From an uncultured Candidatus Melainabacteria bacterium (GTDB lineage Bacteria; Cyanobacteriota; Vampirovibrionia; Gastranaerophilales; Gastranaerophilaceae), in assembly GCA_934754735.1 (NCBI GenBank), contig CAKVJE010000077.1, positions 1-9,149 on the forward strand: a stretch of DNA of 9,149 bases, written 5' to 3'. Shown here piece after piece: positions 5,300 through 9,149 of this stretch. Position numbers and translations under genes: made by a program. How positions within the stretch are numbered: the first letter of the stretch is position 1; the number at the start of each line of letters is the position of its first letter. The notes under the pieces were generated by a model. That model had not been told where the DNA came from and searched no databases. It worked only from the letters and a program-made list of their open reading frames with translations.

Positions 5300-7082
5300 T
5301 ATTTCAGCTGTTAATTTCAGAGCAGCAGCAAATTATCAAACCCCAATTAAACCTGATACAAAAGAATATAATGTTCAGGATAAAGAGGTTACAAATAAGT
5401 ATCTTCAAAACCTTGCATTGATGAATGCGGCAGGCGTTAAGAAAGTTGACTTGAATTCTAAGAATCAACAACCTTATAAAAATAATTTAAGAACAATGAT
5501 TCAAAATAATGAGTCTGTTATGATGGCAATTGTTCCAAGAACATTCACAGCAAAAGATATAAACGGTGATGATATCGTAGTTTTGAAAGAGGGCGAAAAG
5601 AACGGAACATTCTTGAGCGCGATTGACAGATTGGATGAATTAAAAAATGACGGAATTAACACAATCCATATTCTTCCAATTCACCCACCGGGAAAAAAGA
5701 ATGCGCAAGGAACTGCAGGTTCTTGTTACGCACCTGAAAAATACGTTACTGACGATGGTCATTTGGCAATTGATCCAATGTTGATTGACAAAAATGATCC
5801 GAGAACACCGGATGAACAGTTTAAAGCATTAATAGATGAATGTCATAAACGTAATATTAAAGTTATGCTAGACCTTCCTAGTTGCGCATCAGTAGATATG
5901 TTTGAAGCTGAACCTGAATTAATGGCTTATGGAAGAAATGGCGAAGAAAAAACTCCTCAAGGTTGGACAGATATCAGAATGTTTGAACCTTGGGCAGATG
6001 AAGCTGAAAGGACTTTAAATCCTGCTTTAATGGAAATGCACAAACAATTTGTTGATTCTTGCATTGACTTAGGCATTGACGGTATCAGAGCCGATGTAGC
6101 AAGAGCGAAACCTACAGAATTTTGGGATAAATTAATTTCTTATTCCCACAAAAAAGATCCTGAATTTGCTTGGTTAGCTGAAAGTTACACTTATGAATGT
6201 GCTTCTCCTATGGTTAATATGAATTATGATAGACCTGAAGATTTATTAAATGCAGGTTTTGATGAATATTACGGACAATACCACATTTTCCATGATTGGA
6301 AAAATGCAAGTGAATTTAACGATTACATTAAATTTAACCTAGACCTTTCACACAAATTACCGGCAGGTAAAAGTGTAATCGGTTCATTTTTAACTCACGA
6401 TGACAGCTCATCAATGATTCATGGGGGTGAAAATTTCTGCAAATTAACAACAATTTTGCAATCAACTATTCCAATGTGTAACCCATATTATATTGATGGT
6501 TTCCAAACAGGTGATTACTACGATTACCAATACAGAAATAAAGATAACGTAGAAACTTGGACTACTAAAGCTGATTCTATGACAGGTGAACAAGTTCCAA
6601 AATATGACATGAATGAACACCGTTACAGATTAGCATTATTCAATATTTCCAGACAACCGGGTGGCGATTGTCCTGATATCGAAAGAGTAATGAAAGGTGC
6701 TATGGAAATGAGAGCCAAAAACTTAGATGTTTTGGCTAACAGAAACAGTAGCTTTATTGAATTTGATAAACGTGAAGACAAAAACGACCAAATTATAACT
6801 TACGCAAGACACAATAACGGAAGAACAATCTTAGTTGTTGCGAACAAAAATCCAAACAGAAATGTATCAGGAATTATCGAAATCCCAGGATTAAAGGCAG
6901 ACCAAAAACTTGTAAATATGGTTCCTGAATACGGCGAAAAGAGCGAATTTCAAGTTGACGCTAACGAAATGAAAGTTAACTTAGCTCCAGCTGACGCTTA
7001 TGTATTTGAAATTGATACTCCAAATATTGAAGAAGATAGAAAAGGACACGTTTACAAACAAAAAGTAAATGACGAACATTAA
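5283..7082 (+). CDS. GH13 alpha-amylase-family enzyme, GlgE/maltosyltransferase-like
   Basis: A 599-aa GH13 protein acting on alpha-1,4-glucans, probably as a transglycosylase. LPIHPPGKKNAQG (131-143) and GHLAIDP (159-165) parallel GlgE. Region I is IKVMLDLPS (Asp197) and lacks the usual Asn-His, as I recall for GlgE and Thermotoga maltosyltransferase. Region II, GIDGIRADVARAKP (264-277), gives Arg269 and nucleophile Asp271. Region III, WLAESYTYE, gives acid/base Glu300, 29 residues after the nucleophile as I recall for Streptomyces GlgE (Asp394/Glu423). Region IV, FLTHDDSSS, gives His372-Asp373. The catalytic triad is therefore complete. Arg274 replaces the His of the GlgE DNPHTKP motif. A C-terminal beta domain (about 500-577) follows. 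The GlgE N-terminal domain is absent, so it is closer in build to the Thermotoga enzyme. No signal peptide, so cytoplasmic; the N-terminus has NFRAAA (11-16). AGAAGG lies 6 nt before the ATG. Donor substrate unknown; no trehalose synthase or maltokinase gene is in view. Confidence 0.85.
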   Translation: MAAITNISAVNFRAAANYQTPIKPDTKEYNVQDKEVTNKYLQNLALMNAAGVKKVDLNSKNQQPYKNNLRTMIQNNESVMMAIVPRTFTAKDINGDDIVVLKEGEKNGTFLSAIDRLDELKNDGINTIHILPIHPPGKKNAQGTAGSCYAPEKYVTDDGHLAIDPMLIDKNDPRTPDEQFKALIDECHKRNIKVMLDLPSCASVDMFEAEPELMAYGRNGEEKTPQGWTDIRMFEPWADEAERTLNPALMEMHKQFVDSCIDLGIDGIRADVARAKPTEFWDKLISYSHKKDPEFAWLAESYTYECASPMVNMNYDRPEDLLNAGFDEYYGQYHIFHDWKNASEFNDYIKFNLDLSHKLPAGKSVIGSFLTHDDSSSMIHGGENFCKLTTILQSTIPMCNPYYIDGFQTGDYYDYQYRNKDNVETWTTKADSMTGEQVPKYDMNEHRYRLALFNISRQPGGDCPDIERVMKGAMEMRAKNLDVLANRNSSFIEFDKREDKNDQIITYARHNNGRTILVVANKNPNRNVSGIIEIPGLKADQKLVNMVPEYGEKSEFQVDANEMKVNLAPADAYVFEIDTPNIEEDRKGHVYKQKVNDEH

Positions 7083-7091
7083 ATAAACCGT

Positions 7092-7118
7092 AAGAGAACC
7101 GATTTTATCGGTTCTTTT
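7092..7118 (+). terminator. Intrinsic terminator of the membrane-protein/GH13 operon
   Basis: AGAACCGAT (7095-7103), loop TTT, ATCGGTTCT (7107-7115) give a perfect 9-bp stem that runs into TTTT. It starts 10 nt after the GH13 stop codon and closes the three-gene operon. Confidence 0.9.
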
Positions 7119-7139
7119 GCTATTTATAATATATAGTAT

Positions 7140-7168
7140 TTGACAAACAGGTTTGCTCTTGCTATATT
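7140..7168 (+). promoter_or_regulatory. Near-consensus promoter of tRNA-Leu
   Basis: A perfect -35 TTGACA (7140-7145), a 17-bp spacer and -10 TATATT (7163-7168, 5/6). Transcription would start near 7175, about 12 nt before the mature tRNA. It is the strongest promoter in the window, as expected for a stable RNA. Confidence 0.85.
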
Positions 7169-7186
7169 AATAAATGTGGAAACCGC

Positions 7187-7268
7187 GGGCATGTGGTGGA
7201 ATGGTAGACACGCTAGTCTTAGGAACTAGTGCGAAAGCGTGGGAGTTCGAGTCTCTTCATGCCCACCA
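7187..7268 (+). tRNA. tRNA-Leu, anticodon UAG
   Basis: The acceptor stem is GGGCATG (7187-7193) paired with CATGCCC (7258-7264), then discriminator A and an encoded CCA (7266-7268). The anticodon stem CTAGT (7213-7217)/ACTAG (7225-7229) encloses the loop CTTAGGA, with anticodon TAG at 7220-7222, reading CUN leucine codons, mainly CUA. A variable arm longer than in class I tRNAs (around GCGAAAGCGT) and the GTGGAATGGTAGACAC D-arm are typical of tRNA-Leu. The T-arm GGGAG-TTCGAGT-CTCTT closes with two G-U pairs. Total length is 82 nt including CCA. It is a single-gene unit with its own promoter and terminator. Confidence 0.96.
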
Positions 7269-7273
7269 TTTTT

Positions 7274-7299
7274 AAAAGAGGTCATACGACCTCTTTTTT
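7274..7299 (+). terminator. Intrinsic terminator of tRNA-Leu
   Basis: AAAAGAGGTC (7274-7283), loop ATAC, GACCTCTTTT (7288-7297), with six T in a row at 7294-7299. It begins 6 nt after the tRNA CCA end and isolates the tRNA from the flavoprotein gene downstream. Confidence 0.93.
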
Positions 7300-7355
7300 A
7301 GTGCTTTTAAACCAATTTTTAACTCAACAAAACTAAATCTTATCAACCTGTCTAA

Positions 7356-7384
7356 TTGATTTGCGCAATTAATTTTTTAATAAT
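7356..7384 (+). promoter_or_regulatory. Candidate promoter placing the flavoprotein transcript start at its ATG
   Basis: TTGATT (7356-7361), a 17-bp spacer, and AATAAT (7379-7384, 5/6 of TATAAT). The ATG is at 7391, exactly where transcription would begin. No purine-rich ribosome site is present before the ATG, which fits a leaderless message. The -35 matches only 4/6. Confidence 0.45.
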
Positions 7385-7390
7385 CCTAAT

Positions 7391-8740
7391 ATGAAAATTG
7401 TTATAATAGGCGGTGTTGCGGCAGGTGCAAAAGCTGCTGCAAAGTCAAAAAGAATGCTTCCCGATGCGGAAGTTCATATTTATACTCAAGATACACACGT
7501 ATCATACTCTTCTTGCGGACTTCCTTATTATATTGCAGGAGATTTTGCCGATTGGCAAAAACTTATAGTAAGAACGAAAGAAGAATTTGAAAAAAGCGGA
7601 ATCGAAATCCACCTTCAAAATCGTGTAACTAAAATTTTGCCAATGGATAAAAAAATTTTAGTAAAAGATTTAGTTGAAAATTCTTGCAATTTTATTGAAT
7701 ATGACAAACTAATAATTGCAACCGGAGCTTCACCATTTATACCAAATATAAAAAATAATAATTTGAAAAATATTTTTACGGTAAGAACTCTTGAAGATGG
7801 AATAAACATCCGCAAAAAAATGGAAATTTCTAAAAATATTACAATCATCGGCGGCGGTTATATTGCAGTTGAGATAATTGAAGCGTTTGTTAAAAATGGC
7901 AAAAACGTTACTCTTATCGAACGTTCGCCGTTTATAATGTCTGTTTTTGATGAAGATATTTCTTCGCTCATTCAAAGTTATATTCTTGAAAACTCAGACA
8001 ATCTTGTCAAAATTATAAACGAAGATACGGTTACAGAATTTGTCGGAGAAGAAGAAGTTAGTGGAGTATTAACGGCAAACGGATGTGGATTTGAAACTGA
8101 CATGGTAATCATCTCAACCGGTGTTCGTCCTAACGTTAATGTTGCGCAAGAAGCAGGAATTGAACTCGGAATTACCGGCGCAATAAAGGTCAATAGTAGA
8201 ATGCGTACAAATTTGCAAGATATATACGCTTGTGGAGATTGCGTAGAAAAAATAAATATGGTTTCTAATGCTCCTGTCTGGCTTCCACAAGGTTCTACAG
8301 CTAATAAAGAAGGGCGCGTAGCAGCTATTAATGCTTGTGGAGAGGTCGAAGATTTTGAAGGAATTCTCGGTTCTGCGGTTTTAAGATATCGTGCGCTTAA
8401 TATTTCTATGACCGGATTGACAGAAAAAACGGCACAAAAACTTGGCTATGATACTGTGTCTGTTGTGATTACAAAACGTGATAAAGCAGGTTACATGCCG
8501 GAAGTCCAGAATGTTACATTAAAACTTGTTGCAGATAGACGCTCACATAGAGTTTTGGGCGCACAAGCTATTGGCTGTGGCGACGCGGACAAAAGAGTTA
8601 ACACAGTTTCTGTCGGGCTTCTTAGCGGAATGCGAGTTGAAGACTTGCTGGATGTAGATTTAACCTACGCTCCACCGTTTTCAACAAGTATCGACATTCT
8701 GATTTCCGCCGCGCGAATTCTGAAATCTAAGCTCAACTAA
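7391..8740 (+). CDS. cdr: CoA-disulfide reductase / NADH oxidase-type FAD-dependent oxidoreductase
   Basis: A 449-aa cytoplasmic flavoprotein of the single-cysteine pyridine nucleotide-disulfide oxidoreductase class. FAD motif: IIGGVAAGAKAA (5-16). Redox-active Cys42 in SYSSCGLPYYIAG is the hallmark of CoA-disulfide reductases and Nox/Npx enzymes. ATGASP (110-115) and the second FAD motif YACGDC (279-284) are present. The NAD(P)H fold has IIGGGYIAVE (152-161), and Glu177 at the end of the second strand favours NADH over NADPH. The dimerisation domain contains AGYMP (Tyr368) and YAPPF (426-430); tyrosines at about these places assist catalysis in staphylococcal CoA-disulfide reductase. Likely role: reducing CoA disulfide or oxygen/peroxide with NADH, protecting an anaerobe from oxidation. 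CoA-disulfide reductase, water-forming NADH oxidase and polysulfide reductase cannot be told apart here. There is no fused rhodanese domain. No ribosome site precedes the ATG. Its stop overlaps the convergent bioA by 4 bp. Confidence 0.85.
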   Translation: MKIVIIGGVAAGAKAAAKSKRMLPDAEVHIYTQDTHVSYSSCGLPYYIAGDFADWQKLIVRTKEEFEKSGIEIHLQNRVTKILPMDKKILVKDLVENSCNFIEYDKLIIATGASPFIPNIKNNNLKNIFTVRTLEDGINIRKKMEISKNITIIGGGYIAVEIIEAFVKNGKNVTLIERSPFIMSVFDEDISSLIQSYILENSDNLVKIINEDTVTEFVGEEEVSGVLTANGCGFETDMVIISTGVRPNVNVAQEAGIELGITGAIKVNSRMRTNLQDIYACGDCVEKINMVSNAPVWLPQGSTANKEGRVAAINACGEVEDFEGILGSAVLRYRALNISMTGLTEKTAQKLGYDTVSVVITKRDKAGYMPEVQNVTLKLVADRRSHRVLGAQAIGCGDADKRVNTVSVGLLSGMRVEDLLDVDLTYAPPFSTSIDILISAARILKSKLN

Positions 8741-9149
8741 ACTCCAAGAATTTCCTTCGTGCATTCTAGAGCAACATCTGTTACAAAATCCATATCTTTT
8801 TCTTCAATAATAAGCGGTGGATTAAAATAAATTACATCCCCCAAAGGTCTTAAAAGCACGCCTTTTTCCAACGCTTTTTTGTAAATCTGATATCCTGTTC
8901 GTTTTGTATAGTCCAAAGGTTCTTTTGTATCTCTGTTTTTAACAAGTTCAATCGCGTTAATCAAACCAATATGACGAATTTCACCAACATTTTCAAGCGG
9001 TAAGAATTTTTCTTTAATAATATTGTTGAAATAAACCGCTCGTTTATTAGCTTTTTCAATAATTTGTTCGTCTTTCAATATTTTTAAAACTTCAATTGCA
9101 GCTGAGCATGCAAGCGGATTTCCGGCATAAGTATGCGAGTGCATAAAGG
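8737..9149 (-). CDS. bioA: Adenosylmethionine-8-amino-7-oxononanoate aminotransferase (BioA), C-terminal part
   Basis: A partial gene: the frame is open to the right edge, where codons for Phe and Met precede HSHTYAGNPLACSAA, so the ATG at 9144 is internal and the true start lies outside. The visible part is about 137 residues of a class III, PLP-dependent aminotransferase. HTYAGNPLACSAA matches the (F)MHGPTFMGNPLACAAA segment of BioA, where the Thr contacts the PLP phosphate of the partner subunit. LLRPLGDVIYFNPPLII near the end is the BioA-type C-terminal signature. The enzyme converts 8-amino-7-oxononanoate to 7,8-diaminononanoate, usually with S-adenosylmethionine as amino donor, in biotin synthesis. 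The PLP lysine is outside the window. The TAG stop (8739-8737) overlaps the stop of the convergent flavoprotein gene, and no terminator lies between them. Another class III aminotransferase is possible but less likely. Confidence 0.85.
   Translation of the reverse strand, partial: FMHSHTYAGNPLACSAAIEVLKILKDEQIIEKANKRAVYFNNIIKEKFLPLENVGEIRHIGLINAIELVKNRDTKEPLDYTKRTGYQIYKKALEKGVLLRPLGDVIYFNPPLIIEEKDMDFVTDVALECTKEILGV

Noticed and set aside
7382..7393. Alternative later start for the flavoprotein to find a better ribosome site
   Set aside because: The FAD-binding motif begins at residue 5 (IIGGVAAG), so a later start would destroy it; the ATG at 7391 must be kept.
7615..8193. Minus-strand open frames inside the flavoprotein gene
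   Set aside because: The plus-strand frame carries clear FAD and NADH motifs throughout; the antisense frames show none.
1..9149. Mobile elements, CRISPR arrays, toxin-antitoxin or phage defence genes
   Set aside because: No transposase or integrase-like protein, no direct-repeat array and no defence domain is seen; the tRNA-Leu is not flanked by a repeat of its 3' end within the window.

Overview
The window is AT-rich DNA from a bacterial chromosome with dense genes and short intergenic gaps. It holds no insertion sequence, phage gene or CRISPR array. Low GC, an encoded tRNA CCA end, a GlgE/maltosyltransferase-like GH13 enzyme beside an alpha-glucan phosphorylase, and large lineage-specific membrane proteins starting with short 'FKA/FRA' N-termini suggest an anaerobic gut or sediment lineage. 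Candidatus Gastranaerophilales (Melainabacteria, non-photosynthetic relatives of cyanobacteria) is my best guess. This is inference from style; no marker gene here proves the taxon.

Layout. (1) 1-1305, minus strand: the first 23 codons of an alpha-glucan phosphorylase run off the left edge. It has a good sigma70-type promoter (126-154) and an inverted repeat at the predicted transcription start. Upstream of it is a zinc-dependent medium-chain dehydrogenase (340-1305) with its own promoter and a 19-bp near-palindrome over the -35 region. (2) 1306-1698: divergent intergenic region, partly explained by that promoter. (3) 1699-7082, plus strand: a tight three-gene operon. Two unrecognised, probably membrane-anchored proteins (357 and 841 aa) are separated by 1 nt. 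A GH13 enzyme related to GlgE and Thermotoga maltosyltransferase starts 17 nt inside the second one. A strong intrinsic terminator closes the operon. (4) 7140-7299: a self-contained tRNA-Leu(UAG) unit with a near-consensus promoter and a terminator. (5) 7391-8740, plus strand: a CoA-disulfide reductase/NADH oxidase-type flavoprotein whose only visible promoter places the transcript start at the ATG (possibly leaderless). (6) 8737-9149, minus strand: the C-terminal part of BioA (biotin synthesis), convergent and overlapping the flavoprotein by 4 bp.

How the genes may work together: the phosphorylase and the GH13 enzyme both point to storage alpha-glucan (glycogen) turnover. The most interesting part is the operon that couples a cytoplasmic GH13 transglycosylase-like enzyme to two unknown membrane proteins. 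These two share a similar membrane-loop-membrane layout and may be distant paralogues. This could be a membrane-tethered alpha-glucan system, but that function is a hypothesis drawn from gene order only.
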